A stretch of DNA of 64,000 bases from Brachyspira alvinipulli ATCC 51933 (GCF_000518245.1 NZ_JADF01000019.1:80007-144006); one strand, 5' to 3'. Counted from the first letter of the stretch, positions 9,591 to 18,812 are shown. Notes: generated by a model from the sequence alone, not told the origin. Program-made: numbers and translations.

Positions 9591-9604
9591 AATATTTTCA
9601 AAAA

Positions 9605-10252
9605 TTAATTTCCTTGGTACGTACTTTCTGCTTTAACATCCAAATTTGAAATATAAGTATTATATTTTACCATATCTTCATCATTTTCAATAACAATGAA
9701 TTCGTATCTTCTTAAAGCATCCTGAGAAGGATATTCAGGCAAAGCCTCACCTAAAGGACTTTCTATTACTCTGTTAGAATCTACTCCTTTATTTAACAAG
9801 TAAGCCTTACCGTTTTTAGCTCTTAATACAGAAAGATTATAGTTATAAGGATAAGCTCTTCCTCTGTTGCTTGTATGAGCTTCTAAAACTATACTGGTAT
9901 TAGTATTATTATTTAAAAACTCTACAACCTGTGAAAATACTGTATCAGCATTAGCAGGCATATTTGTTTCTACAAACTTGAAAATTATTTTAGGGTCAGT
10001 TTCAAGCACTTTACCTCTTTCTGTAAGTCTTATAGAAGCACCAGCAGGCAAATAAAGTTCTTTAGGTTCTTCAGGAGCTTGTTCCTCTTCTATAATAACA
10101 TCCTCAGGAGTATCAGATTCTTCTTGTACCTGTTCTTCAGCAGGTGCTTCTCTTTCAGCAATAGCCTCTGCTGGAATACCGCCTTGAGTTGTAGTCTTAC
10201 ATGATACTATGACAAAGATCAATAAAATAAAAATAAATAAAATTTTTTTCAT
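9605..10252 (-). CDS. OmpA-family lipoprotein
   Basis: A 215-residue lipoprotein: signal peptide with lipobox ending at Cys18, a Glu/Pro-rich linker (about 30-65), then an OmpA-C-like peptidoglycan-binding domain (about 85-200). The domain shows the family helix NYNLSVLRAKNGKAYLLNKG with the conserved Asn, Leu-Ser and Arg, though the second Arg region is shifted (ALRRYEF). It is a paralogue of the gene 21 bp upstream. It likely tethers the outer membrane to peptidoglycan in the periplasm. Confidence 0.82.
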   Translation of the reverse strand: MKKILFIFILLIFVIVSCKTTTQGGIPAEAIAEREAPAEEQVQEESDTPEDVIIEEEQAPEEPKELYLPAGASIRLTERGKVLETDPKIIFKFVETNMPANADTVFSQVVEFLNNNTNTSIVLEAHTSNRGRAYPYNYNLSVLRAKNGKAYLLNKGVDSNRVIESPLGEALPEYPSQDALRRYEFIVIENDEDMVKYNTYISNLDVKAESTYQGN

Positions 10253-10273
10253 TATTTTGCTTAAACCTCGATA

Positions 10274-10891
10274 TTATTTTGTTTCTGCATTAATGTCGAC
10301 AGTTTTAGCAAAATCGTTATACTTTTTCAAATCATTTTCATCCATTATGATTATAAATTCGCATCTTCTATTTTCTTTTAAAGTAGGATATTCAGGTAAA
10401 GCCTCTCCAAATGCATTTTTTAATAATTTACTATTTGCAGCTCCCAATTTTATTATATAATTGAAGCTTGTATCAGATCTTCTTTTAGATAAATTATAAT
10501 TATAAGGAGCAGGGCCATCTTTACTTGAGTTTCCTTCTACCATAATTCTAATATCTGGATTATCATTAATTATTTGATGAACTAGATTATAAGCCTCTTT
10601 GTAACTTCCTATTTCTATAGTTTTGTCAAAAGCAAATTTTACTTCATAGTTATTTGCCGGCTTTCCTACATCAGTTTTAGATTTAGGATCATGTAATACT
10701 AAAACACTGCCTCTAGGAGTATTTCTAACGGTAGCTCCATCCGGAAGATTTAATCCCTTTTTAGCTGATTGATTATCAGCCTGTTTAGTATTGAATCCGG
10801 AACCGCTTTCAGGTCCAGCAGCTACTGGGGCACTTTTACATGCTACAATAGCGATAAAACTTAAACACATAATTAAGACTATTTTTTTCAT
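10274..10891 (-). CDS. OmpA-family lipoprotein
   Basis: A 205-residue paralogue of the following gene, first in the two-gene unit. Lipobox near VACKS with Cys18, a short Ser-rich linker, and an OmpA-C-like domain at about 80-195 with NYNLSKRRSD and a terminal RRCEFIII strand. Both copies share the GEALPEYP segment, which places them in one spirochaete-type subfamily arising by tandem duplication. The C-terminus is shorter than that of its neighbour. Confidence 0.82.
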   Translation of the reverse strand: MKKIVLIMCLSFIAIVACKSAPVAAGPESGSGFNTKQADNQSAKKGLNLPDGATVRNTPRGSVLVLHDPKSKTDVGKPANNYEVKFAFDKTIEIGSYKEAYNLVHQIINDNPDIRIMVEGNSSKDGPAPYNYNLSKRRSDTSFNYIIKLGAANSKLLKNAFGEALPEYPTLKENRRCEFIIIMDENDLKKYNDFAKTVDINAETK

Positions 10892-11079
10892 GTTTTTTCC
10901 CTTAAGAACAATATTTTAATTTTTGGTAATATTATGCTAATAACAATTAACATAATACTATTATAACAAGTTTTTAATTGCATTTGTAAAATATTTATTA
11001 TTTTTAAAAAATATTTTATCATGTTTTAGAATTAAAAACTATAAGCTTTTATTATAAATCGGATAATTTTGAAAAATCA

Positions 11080-12804
11080 TTATTTTTTATTATTTACATA
11101 AATACATTCGAATGTATCTCCTAAATTTTTCTTTTGTGCTATGGAGCGGTATAATTTTGAAATTCCTTTATTGTTTCTAATTAAATTTAAATTAAATATA
11201 TCGCAGAATCTGTTATAATAAATACTTTGATTTTCTAAATTTATTCTTTTTAATGAATATTTAGATAGAAGTATATCTAAGGATTTAGGATTAGCCTCAA
11301 AAGCATGATCTGTAGGAACTATAGAAAAATAATTTTTATTGAATCTTCCGCTTATTCCATATCCATTTGGTGTGGCGAATGCTAATATTCCATCATCTTT
11401 AAGTGAATATAATATTTTACTTAAAATATTTTCAAAATTATATATATGCTCTACAACATACCATGCTGTAATTATATCGTATTCTTTTTCTTTGTATTCA
11501 AAATCTAATAATGAACAATTATGAACATTAAGATTTAATGTATTTATGCAGTAATCTGATGCATATTTGCTTATTTCTATACCTTCAGTATTATATCCAT
11601 TTTCTGATGCTTCTTTTAGGAAAAAACCCATAGCACTGCCTATATCAAGTATTTTTCCTTTCGGTTTTATTTTCTTTATTTTTTCTAAACGTCTTCTGGC
11701 TAATGCTCTTAAATTTTCGCTGTCTTCTTCATAAGTTTTTCCATACTGATTCTTATAATCTTCTACAAAATATTTTGATGAATAATCCGTAAACGGAGGA
11801 AGAAAATATTTTCTAAATAATGTATCACATTTTTTGCATTTATATAAATTAGATTCTAAATTCCTATTTTTCATTTCTATAAAACTGCTTGAGCAGAAAG
11901 GACATTTTATATCTTTAAAATCTTTTATATTATCTATAATAGTTTTTATTCTTTCTAATGATTTTTCTGTATCTATTGAGTTAGCATTTTCTGTATATTT
12001 ATTCTGTGTATCTCTGTCAAATAGAAATTCTTTTAATTTTTTTACAGCTTCATTTATATTAACATTCTCAAAAAAGCCTATATTAAAAAATAAATCCCTC
12101 TGACTTTTAGCTAAATCATCATGGTATTTTGTAGGTGAAAGCAATACTGTTGGTATTGAGGCTTCTATGCATTCAAAAGCTGTAAGCCCGAAATATGTAA
12201 TAACTGCACTATATGGTTTTGAAAAAATATCCGGGCTGAAATTTATATATTTTATATTAGGATATTCGCTTTCTTTTTCTATATCTATTAAAACGAAATC
12301 CTTATTTTCAATTCTGCTTATAATTTCTAACGCTTTTTTCTTTAATTCATTATTAAATCCCAAATAAAGCAGAACAGGGGCATTCTCATCATATTTAGGT
12401 TTTACATTTGAATTCAAAATAGTAGCTATAAAAGGCTTTATATTAACATCTTTAGAATTATCAACATTAGGAAGCATTTCTATAACTATGTCGGCAAATT
12501 TTCTTTCATTTCCTACGCTGTCAATTATAATAACATTTGATATAGTTTTAAGTTCTTTTATAAATCTTGATTCTACTTCTCTGCTGTCTACTATTATTAA
12601 ATAAGGGTTAATAGATTTTATTTCATTATATTTGCAAGTTTTTATACTTGCATCTTTGAATATATCGCTGTTATTATTAATAGAAGAAAATACAAAATTG
12701 TAATAATCTTTTAATTTATTAGCTATAAACTTCATGCGGGTTATATGCCCAAATCCGTATATAGTTCCTATGTCTGTTATTATACATATATTATTGTTGT
12801 GCAT
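11080..12804 (-). CDS. PseG-like glycosyl-nucleotide protein fused to a methyltransferase
   Basis: 574 residues with two parts. Residues 1-280 resemble PseG/UDP-glycosyltransferase folds: the start GFGHITRMKFIANKL matches the PseG nucleotide-sugar loop, and AFECIEASIPTVLLSP matches the C-terminal sugar-nucleotide site. After a four-Cys zinc ribbon (CPFC about 302-305, CKKC about 323-326), residues 350-570 form a class I SAM methyltransferase (ILDIGSAMGFF motif I, then EGIEISKYA). It probably acts in surface-glycan or flagellin-glycan synthesis; the substrate is unknown. Single gene, no pse cluster nearby. Confidence 0.72.
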   Translation of the reverse strand: MHNNNICIITDIGTIYGFGHITRMKFIANKLKDYYNFVFSSINNNSDIFKDASIKTCKYNEIKSINPYLIIVDSREVESRFIKELKTISNVIIIDSVGNERKFADIVIEMLPNVDNSKDVNIKPFIATILNSNVKPKYDENAPVLLYLGFNNELKKKALEIISRIENKDFVLIDIEKESEYPNIKYINFSPDIFSKPYSAVITYFGLTAFECIEASIPTVLLSPTKYHDDLAKSQRDLFFNIGFFENVNINEAVKKLKEFLFDRDTQNKYTENANSIDTEKSLERIKTIIDNIKDFKDIKCPFCSSSFIEMKNRNLESNLYKCKKCDTLFRKYFLPPFTDYSSKYFVEDYKNQYGKTYEEDSENLRALARRRLEKIKKIKPKGKILDIGSAMGFFLKEASENGYNTEGIEISKYASDYCINTLNLNVHNCSLLDFEYKEKEYDIITAWYVVEHIYNFENILSKILYSLKDDGILAFATPNGYGISGRFNKNYFSIVPTDHAFEANPKSLDILLSKYSLKRINLENQSIYYNRFCDIFNLNLIRNNKGISKLYRSIAQKKNLGDTFECIYVNNKK

Positions 12805-12985
12805 TAGAGTGTACTTATTCTTAAATATTATTTTAATTGCTATGCATTATATAATAAAAAAATATAATTACAAATAAAAAACTTACAGCATATTAAAAAA
12901 GTTAATAACAATATGTTATTTTTAAATTTCAGAGTAAAAGTTATTAAAATTTTGAAGGGCGGGATAGTAAAAATTAAATATAAAA

Positions 12986-13016
12986 AACCCCAAATAGTAT
13001 TAAACTATATGGGGTT
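12986..13016 (-). terminator. Terminator of gatB
   Basis: AACCCCAAATAGT pairs with ACTATATGGGGTT, with a T-rich tail on the minus strand, 20 bp after the gatB stop codon. Confidence 0.85.
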
Positions 13017-13036
13017 CATTATATACAAATATTTAA

Positions 13037-14488
13037 TTATTCGCTTAAAATCTTTCTTAAAACTTCATTAACAAGTTTAGGGTTACCCTGTCCCTTAGTA
13101 GCTTTCATTGTCTGACCTACTAAGAAACCGAATGATTTTTCTTTACCTGCTTTGAAGTCTGCTACTGATTTAGGATTTTCTTCTAAAACTTTTCTGATTA
13201 TTGTTTCAAGCTCACCTGTATCGCTAACTTGCTTGATGCCTTTTTTCTCAACTATAGCAGAAGGAGCTTCTCCTGTTTCGCACATATCCTCAAAAATTTC
13301 TTTAGCTATTTTACCGCTTATAACGCCTTCATCTATAAGTTTGAAAATCTCACCTATATGCTCTGCTTTAGGTTTGAAATCTTTTATAGTTTGAAGTTTT
13401 TTATTTAAGTAAGCATTAACTTCAACCATTATCCAGTTGCTTATTTTCTTAGGCTGTTTAGGATAAGCTTTAACTGCTGCCTCATAATAATCAGCTAATG
13501 CAGCATCTTCTGTTAATACAACTATATCCTGATCTGGTAAATCATAATCTTTTTTAAGTCTTTCGCGTTTTTGCTGAGGAAGTTCTGGAAGCTCTTTTTT
13601 AGCCTGTTCAATTTCTTCATCTTTAAGAACTAAAAGAGGTATATCTGGGTCTGGGAAATATCTGTAATCTGCAGCACCCTCTTTTGAACGCATACCCTTT
13701 GTAGTGTTTTCTTTAGCATCGTAAAGTCTAGTTTCTTGTAAGATTTTCTCGCCGTTATTTAAAGCTTTAATTTGTCTTTTTATTTCATAGTCAATAGCAA
13801 GTCTTACATTTCTAAAACTGTTCATGTTTTTTACTTCAGTTTTAGTACCAAGTTCAGTACTTCCTTTAGGGCGTATAGAAACGTTGGCATCGCATCTTAA
13901 AGAACCTTCTTCCATGTTACAATCAGAAACATCAATATATTTAAATATTTTTTTAAGCTCTGTTAAATATTGATAAGCTTCCTCACCTGTAGAAATATCA
14001 GGCTCGCTTACACATTCTATCAAACAGCATCCAGCACGGTTTAAGTCTACATAGCTTAAAGGTCTTCCTGTATCATCATGCACAAGTTTACCAGCATCTT
14101 CTTCCATGTGTATTCTATTTATTCTTATACTTTTATTATAAGAAGAACCATCATCATTAAGTACAGTTATATCAAGATGACCTTCTGTACAGATTGGTTC
14201 GTCCATTTGAGTAATCTGATAATAAGAAGGCAAATCCGGATAAAAATAATGTTTTCTAGCGAATCTGCTTTTCTTTTGAATAGTGCAGTTAGTAGCAAGT
14301 CCTGCTTTGATAGTTTTATGCACCATTTCTTTATTAACTATAGGCAAAGTACCAGGGTGAGCCTGACATCTTGGACAAGTAAGAGTGTTTGCAGGAGCAC
14401 CGAAAGTGTTTGGGCATGAACAGAATGCTTTAGTTTTAGTATTAAGCTGAACATGCACTTCTAATCCTATGACTGCTTCATATTCCAT
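13037..14488 (-). CDS. gatB: Asp-tRNA(Asn)/Glu-tRNA(Gln) amidotransferase subunit B
   Basis: A 483-residue GatB, full length. It amidates mischarged Glu-tRNA(Gln) and Asp-tRNA(Asn) together with GatA and GatC. Clear motifs: YEAVIGLEVHVQL at the start, the zinc site CSCP plus CPRC (about 23-41), HYFYPDLPSYYQITQ, and the C-terminal YqeY-like tail domain (about 330-480). No gatA or gatC is adjacent. The zinc loop reads CPRCQAHPGTLPIVN rather than the more usual CPVCLGLPG, a minor lineage feature. Confidence 0.95.
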   Translation of the reverse strand: MEYEAVIGLEVHVQLNTKTKAFCSCPNTFGAPANTLTCPRCQAHPGTLPIVNKEMVHKTIKAGLATNCTIQKKSRFARKHYFYPDLPSYYQITQMDEPICTEGHLDITVLNDDGSSYNKSIRINRIHMEEDAGKLVHDDTGRPLSYVDLNRAGCCLIECVSEPDISTGEEAYQYLTELKKIFKYIDVSDCNMEEGSLRCDANVSIRPKGSTELGTKTEVKNMNSFRNVRLAIDYEIKRQIKALNNGEKILQETRLYDAKENTTKGMRSKEGAADYRYFPDPDIPLLVLKDEEIEQAKKELPELPQQKRERLKKDYDLPDQDIVVLTEDAALADYYEAAVKAYPKQPKKISNWIMVEVNAYLNKKLQTIKDFKPKAEHIGEIFKLIDEGVISGKIAKEIFEDMCETGEAPSAIVEKKGIKQVSDTGELETIIRKVLEENPKSVADFKAGKEKSFGFLVGQTMKATKGQGNPKLVNEVLRKILSE

Positions 14489-14653
14489 ATTATTTAATCC
14501 TAATTATTAAAGTAATTTTTAAAAATATTATGTTTATTTTATATGAATTCGTATTTTTTTTCAACATATAGTTAAACTCTTTTTCGTTTATTAAGATTTG
14601 AAAACAATAAAAAATTGAAAGTATATAGTAATAGGGTAGAATGTAAATAAAAA

Positions 14654-15220
14654 TTAATTTTTATTATAATGAGCTTCTTTTACCTTCTTCCATATAGTGT
14701 TTAATTTATTTTGCATAATAATATCAGGAATAAGCAGCATAGCAGTAATTAGTAGAACAACAATAATAAATGCTAATATAGTACCAGCAAATATTAATAA
14801 TATTTCAGGATTCAAAGTAAAACTATTATATGCTCCTCCGTAAAGTACTGCCATACCGCTTACCAATACTCCCATAACAAAAGCAAATATTAATCCCCCT
14901 ATAATTGGCATACCTACAAATAATACGATAATAAATGAAACCATACTTATTTGAGTAACATCATTTTTATCGTTTTCATCAATTTTTAAAGCTATTTCTT
15001 TATGAATAATATTTCCGTATTTATTATACCAAAATATGCTGTAAAGATTGCAGGTAATAATACTAAGCAACAGTTCTAATTCAGGAGATATGTCCTTTCG
15101 TTTAGTAAATTTTTTAACTTCTAAGCTGATATAATAAATCCAATAGAAATGGTATATTCCTAAAGTAAAGAAGTTTAGAATAAACATTGCAGGAATTGAT
15201 CTTACAGCACCTATATTCAT
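14654..15220 (-). CDS. DUF4234 membrane protein
   Basis: A 188-residue paralogue of the protein at 7952-8359 (RSIPAMFILNFFTLGIYHFY, then ELLLSIITCNLYSIFWYNKYG). It has an extra insertion with two long hydrophobic segments (about residues 95-170), so four to five membrane spans in all. Function unknown. Its start is directly preceded by a double copy of a hairpin repeat (15221-15440). Confidence 0.78.
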   Translation of the reverse strand: MNIGAVRSIPAMFILNFFTLGIYHFYWIYYISLEVKKFTKRKDISPELELLLSIITCNLYSIFWYNKYGNIIHKEIALKIDENDKNDVTQISMVSFIIVLFVGMPIIGGLIFAFVMGVLVSGMAVLYGGAYNSFTLNPEILLIFAGTILAFIIVVLLITAMLLIPDIIMQNKLNTIWKKVKEAHYNKN

Positions 15221-15440
15221 AAAATTATTTCCATTATTGCTATGTTCGCCTCGCCTTAAAGTAGTGAATAAGTAAACTTATTCACACGTCTGTGCCCCTG
15301 TGGGGCTGGCTCGGCTCACTTGTTTGTTGCTATGTTCGCGACGAAGTCCACATTGAGAAGCAATGTGCAGCCGCCTTAAATAAGCTAGTGAGTAAACTCA
15401 CTAGCTGGCTTCGGCACGCTTCGCGAAAGTGCATATTAAA
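15221..15440 (-). repeat. Double hairpin repeat upstream of a DUF4234 gene
   Basis: Two related units in tandem, read toward the gene on the minus strand. Each has a variable hairpin (GTGAATAAG/CTTATTCAC in one, CTAGTGAG/CTCACTAG in the other), then TTTAAGGCG, then GCGAACATAGCAA. It is notably richer in G and C than its surroundings. Related single units lie at 32233-32312 and 63150-63223. The rest of this 320-bp gap (15441-15541) shows no gene or structure. Confidence 0.6.
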
Positions 15441-15541
15441 AACCTATTTATTAAATGTAAAAACTTGTTAGTAATTAATAAAATCCAACAATATTGCCTC
15501 ACTTCCTTTATCAGAAAAAAGATATATAACAAAATAATCAT

Positions 15542-16057
15542 TTAATTTATTAAAATATCTCCAAGTTTTATCTGCGAACCATGAATAAAGCCATGAATCG
15601 TACCTTTGCCGTCATTATCATCAGGGGGTAAGTAATACACTTCAATCCAGTTTTTTTCCCAATCACTTAAATTGCCGTTAATATCAGCTTCCAATAAAAG
15701 TCCACCATTATTAATCATATCATTTTTCAAAATCTTTCCTATTATTTTTCCATTTGGTTTATCTCTTATATTCACATAATCATCTTTAGAATTATATTCA
15801 AGAGTATCATAATAATTTCTATCATAATTATCTTTAGTAAAATACTCTGTTTTAATATCTCCTAATAGTTTAAAATTTACAAGCTCTCCATAAGCCTCTC
15901 TTCCTGCTTCACCTTCTCCATAAAAAGAATAGTTTCTTATTGTTACCTCCGCCCTTACAGCAGCAGCACCTAAAAATCTTTTATTTAAAGGTTCTGGTAA
16001 TTTTACTTTAATATTTTCTAATAAAACTCCGAAGTCTAATCTTTCAAATTCTTTATA
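15542..16057 (-). pseudogene. 5'-truncated SH3-like protein gene at the prophage edge
   Basis: An open frame runs from the stop at 15542 back to about 16057 without any ATG; a GTG at 15775 would give only 77 residues. The readable part (about 172 codons) includes VNIRDKPNGKIIGKILKND, typical of a bacterial SH3 domain, and a preceding beta-rich region. The frame is cut by an in-frame stop at 16058-16060, exactly where phage-type repeats begin. I infer a host gene split by prophage insertion, with its 5' part beyond the right edge of the window. Confidence 0.6.
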
Positions 16058-16081
16058 TTAAAAATAACATAAATTGTCAAA

Positions 16082-16139
16082 GACAAATAACATTCAAACA
16101 CTAGACAAATAATATTCAATTTTGACAAATCACATTGAA
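16082..16139. repeat. Three direct repeats at the left prophage end
   Basis: GACAAATAACATTCAA (16082), GACAAATAATATTCAA (16104) and GACAAATCACATTGAA (16124) are spaced 22 and 20 bp apart, just inside the host-gene break. A TGTCAA precedes them at 16075. Spaced repeats like these resemble recombinase or transposase arm sites, or repressor operators. The site type is not resolved because no recombinase gene is visible. Confidence 0.55.
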
Positions 16140-16234
16140 CTTCAAAATAAAAATTCATGCTAATTCTAAGATTAATATGCTGGTAAATACAGAGATGTAT
16201 TTTTTATAAAAAACAATACTTTAAGGAGTAAAAA

Positions 16235-16414
16235 ATGTTAGTAAAAGAATTCAAAAAAGAATTAGAAAACTTTGAAGATGATGCTCAAATATTTGTTCGT
16301 GTCAAAGATGAAAAAGATAGAATCACTTTAGCAGATTTCGGAGGAATAATTACAAGTGAAGAATTAGGACTTGGAGTTATAGTTCCTTTATTTAAGGTAA
16401 ATAAGGAGAAATAA
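16235..16414 (+). CDS. Small unknown phage protein, 59 aa
   Basis: First gene of the early operon. Not recognised; soluble, mixed charge, predicted alpha/beta (VRVKDEKDRITLADFGG). The start is set by TTAAGGAGTAAAAA before the ATG. Its stop abuts the next ATG (TAAATG), which indicates coupling. Confidence 0.6.
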   Translation: MLVKEFKKELENFEDDAQIFVRVKDEKDRITLADFGGIITSEELGLGVIVPLFKVNKEK

Positions 16415-16774
16415 ATGTCGGATTTGATAAAAAGTGATAACAAGAAAGACATATTTGTTTCTAATCAGCCAAATATAGAAACTAACAAAAATACAAAAAC
16501 TTTATGCTATGAAGCAGAACCTCAAATACTATCTTTAGACATAATTTACTTAATTGAAAGAGGCATTGAAGATTTAGACTGCAATGTAGAGTTTGATTTA
16601 GATGACGGAAATTATCCTTCAGATTTAGCTCCTAGCAGTTATGAGAAAATAGAAGAAACATTAAAAAAAGCAGGTATTGATATTGAGGCATTAAATAAGC
16701 AGATCAATAAGGCTATGTTTGGAGAAGACGAATGTTTGAAATATTATCCGTATAAGGAGGTTGAAGAAGAATGA
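16415..16774 (+). CDS. Unknown acidic phage protein, 119 aa
   Basis: Not recognised. Acidic, soluble, with a stretch DLDCNVEFDLDDGNYPSDLA in the middle and a C-terminal helix. AAGGAGAAATAA ribosome site. Overlaps the next gene by 4 bp. Confidence 0.6.
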   Translation: MSDLIKSDNKKDIFVSNQPNIETNKNTKTLCYEAEPQILSLDIIYLIERGIEDLDCNVEFDLDDGNYPSDLAPSSYEKIEETLKKAGIDIEALNKQINKAMFGEDECLKYYPYKEVEEE

Positions 16775-16959
16775 AATGTGATATGTGTAAAGAATATTTT
16801 GATGATAATGAATATTTGTTTGAAGTGAATATCGAAGATTCAGGAAGCAGAACCTGTTATGAATTATGCGAAGAATGTGCTGATAAAGTTAGGGATTATA
16901 TAGAAAGCTATTATAAAAAGCAAAAAGAAAAAGAACGTATATATGGTTCATCAAATTAG
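16771..16959 (+). CDS. Small four-cysteine protein, 62 aa
   Basis: Not recognised by family. CDMC at residues 3-6 and CEEC near residue 36 make a probable zinc knuckle, followed by a charged helix. Similar in layout to the protein at 22903. GTTGAAGAAGA precedes the ATG, overlapping the previous gene. Confidence 0.6.
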   Translation: MKCDMCKEYFDDNEYLFEVNIEDSGSRTCYELCEECADKVRDYIESYYKKQKEKERIYGSSN

Positions 16960-16976
16960 TAGGAATAAAAAACAAA

Positions 16977-17255
16977 ATGAAAACAGAAGAGATTAAAGAG
17001 CAGATAAAACAATATGATGATGATTTAATAATAAAAATTAAGGACTGTAATAATATTGAATTAGTAAAAAGCTGGGGTGATTTGTATTTTGATATTTTTG
17101 AGAATTGTAATCATAAGGTGCGAAACATTAAAGCAGCTGATTTAAAAAAGAAATTAGCTAACGGAGCTTCAAATGTTATGGTGCGTAAAGGAAACAGTAT
17201 TTTTCCAATTATCAAAATATCTAAAAGAGGTAAATATTTAATAATTCAATATTAA
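16977..17255 (+). CDS. Unknown phage protein, 92 aa
   Basis: Not recognised. Basic C-terminal half (LKKKLANGASNVMVRKGNSI) with alternating strands, which might bind nucleic acid. It sits between small early genes with an 11-bp gap to the next. Confidence 0.55.
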   Translation: MKTEEIKEQIKQYDDDLIIKIKDCNNIELVKSWGDLYFDIFENCNHKVRNIKAADLKKKLANGASNVMVRKGNSIFPIIKISKRGKYLIIQY

Positions 17256-17266
17256 GGAGGTGTTAA

Positions 17267-17548
17267 ATGGCTATGGAACATAGAAAAGCAATAGAATGGT
17301 CAATAATGATGGCAGAAATGGAGCTTGATGAAGGACTTGAGGCAAATACTTCGGAAATGGTTCAGATATGGAAAGAACAGGGATTAAAAGTAAATGATAA
17401 AGCCAATATCTATGAAAAAATTGGAACACTTGACAGTATGTCATTTATAGATTGTTTGAATGAACCTGAAAGAAAACTCTATAAAACAATATATGAATAT
17501 ACAAGAGAGTCAAAAATTGCCAAAGTAATGGAAGAAAATATTAAATAA
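17267..17548 (+). CDS. Unknown phage protein, 93 aa
   Basis: Not recognised. Mainly helical and acidic (SIMMAEMELDEGLEANTSEM). A strong AAGGAGG precedes the ATG. Confidence 0.55.
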   Translation: MAMEHRKAIEWSIMMAEMELDEGLEANTSEMVQIWKEQGLKVNDKANIYEKIGTLDSMSFIDCLNEPERKLYKTIYEYTRESKIAKVMEENIK

Positions 17549-17567
17549 TTTTTATTGGGGGTATCCA

Positions 17568-17786
17568 ATGATAAAAGCTATTAAAGAAAAAATAAAAAAT
17601 TTTTTCAAACATCGTAAATATTTAGTATGTCCTGTATGCGGGGATAATGTAGAAGGCAGTTGCAGAGTATTGAATCTAACTGTAGACGGCACGGTTGGGG
17701 CTTATGCTTTACATAGAGAATGCGAAAAGAAATTAGAAGAGTCAGGAAGTCAAATAAAACTAAAGAAAGTACAAACTTTATATTAA
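17568..17786 (+). CDS. Small zinc-ribbon-like protein, 72 aa
   Basis: Basic N-terminus (KEKIKNFFKHRK), then CPVC at about 23-26, with further Cys at about 32 and 53. Probable zinc-binding fold. Function not known. GGGGG-type ribosome site. Confidence 0.55.
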   Translation: MIKAIKEKIKNFFKHRKYLVCPVCGDNVEGSCRVLNLTVDGTVGAYALHRECEKKLEESGSQIKLKKVQTLY

Positions 17787-17805
17787 AAATGAAAAGGAGA
17801 ACAAT

Positions 17806-18447
17806 ATGCAAGTAATGAGCAAGGCATCTTATGAACAGCCTCAAACAGGATATGTAAAAGCAAAATGTTTATCAGTTGTAGACGGAAGATATGATAAAGC
17901 AGTTTATAACGGTATAGAAAAATGGACAAGAAGAGTATTTTTGATTTTTGAAATTAATCAAAAAGTAACTAGAGGGGAAGAAAAATATATAGGTAAAAAT
18001 ATGATATTTCCAAAAGAGTTTACATCATCGGCAAGTCCTAATTCTATTTTAAGAAAAATGCTTGAAGAATGTAGAGGTAAAAGATTTGGAGAAAAAGTTG
18101 ATTCTAAAGGTAATATCATATTGATGACAGAAAAGAAAAATGAAGAAACAGGAAAAATAGAAGAAGTGCCTTTTAAAATAGAAAGTTTACAGGGGCTTGA
18201 TTGTATTTTGCTATTTGAGAATGTAGGAAAAGATAAGAACTATATTACTATAACAAAAATATTACAACTTCCTAGAAATGAAGAACCTATCATAAGGGAA
18301 AATAACATAGGATATTATCCTGATTATTTGGCAAGAAAAATAACTTTAAGACCTGAAGTAAATCCTGATGAATTATCACAGCCTATAAGAGGCTATCCTG
18401 ATGGTTATTTAGTGGAAGAAGAAGATGATGATGAAGTACCTTTCTAA
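17806..18447 (+). CDS. Phage single-stranded DNA-binding-like protein
   Basis: 213 residues. The C-terminus ends EEEDDDDEVPF, closely matching the acidic tail by which bacterial SSB recruits replication partners (DDDIPF). The body is beta-rich, as expected of an OB fold (residues about 15-150), starting with GYVKAKCLSVVDG. It is probably the phage SSB, coating ssDNA during replication or recombination and contacting host enzymes through the tail. It lies before the replication initiator-like gene. The family assignment rests mainly on the tail. Confidence 0.65.
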   Translation: MQVMSKASYEQPQTGYVKAKCLSVVDGRYDKAVYNGIEKWTRRVFLIFEINQKVTRGEEKYIGKNMIFPKEFTSSASPNSILRKMLEECRGKRFGEKVDSKGNIILMTEKKNEETGKIEEVPFKIESLQGLDCILLFENVGKDKNYITITKILQLPRNEEPIIRENNIGYYPDYLARKITLRPEVNPDELSQPIRGYPDGYLVEEEDDDEVPF

Positions 18448-18559
18448 TGAAAAAGATCAGTTTGAGATTTCTTTTTCTGAAGATGATTATTTAGAAGATA
18501 AAAATAATATTGATTGTGATGATTGGCTTAATATAAAAACGCCATTTGATGATGATTAA
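18425..18559 (+). CDS. Overlapping small acidic protein, 44 aa
   Basis: An out-of-frame ORF starting inside the last codons of the SSB-like gene (ATG 18425, with two further ATG at 18428 and 18431). It ends in WLNIKTPFDDD, an acidic tail with a TPF-like motif similar in style to its overlapping neighbour. Coupling by overlap and dense gene packing argue it is real; function unknown. Confidence 0.45.
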   Translation: MMMKYLSNEKDQFEISFSEDDYLEDKNNIDCDDWLNIKTPFDDD

Positions 18560-18571
18560 AGGAATATTATT

Positions 18572-18781
18572 ATGCTTGAAAGATTAACAAAGATAGAAAA
18601 AGAGATAGATTTTTTATTTCAAGGCTGTGAACCTCATAATATTCCTGACATAAGAATAAAGCATATTTTAGGATGCGGGCTTACAAAAGATAAAGTGATT
18701 ATAAAAGTTTTGAAAGATATTTATGAGGCAAGACAAAGAGGCATCAATATAGAAGAATTGAAATATTTAAGAGAGGGTTAA
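18572..18781 (+). CDS. Unknown phage protein, 69 aa
   Basis: Not recognised. Helical; contains HILGCGLTKDKVIIKVL. Follows the SSB tail gene by 12 bp with AAAGGAA as ribosome site. Confidence 0.55.
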   Translation: MLERLTKIEKEIDFLFQGCEPHNIPDIRIKHILGCGLTKDKVIIKVLKDIYEARQRGINIEELKYLREG

Positions 18782-18812
18782 TAAAAAATTAATTATTAGG
18801 GGGGATAGTACA

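Noticed and set aside
15240..15440. tRNA or other stable RNA gene in the GC-richer stretch
   Set aside because: No cloverleaf, no T-loop consensus or CCA end; the structure is explained by two repeat units also found elsewhere.
16082..16139. Possible small CRISPR array
   Set aside because: Repeats are 16 bp with 4-6 bp gaps, far too short for spacers, and no cas genes are near.
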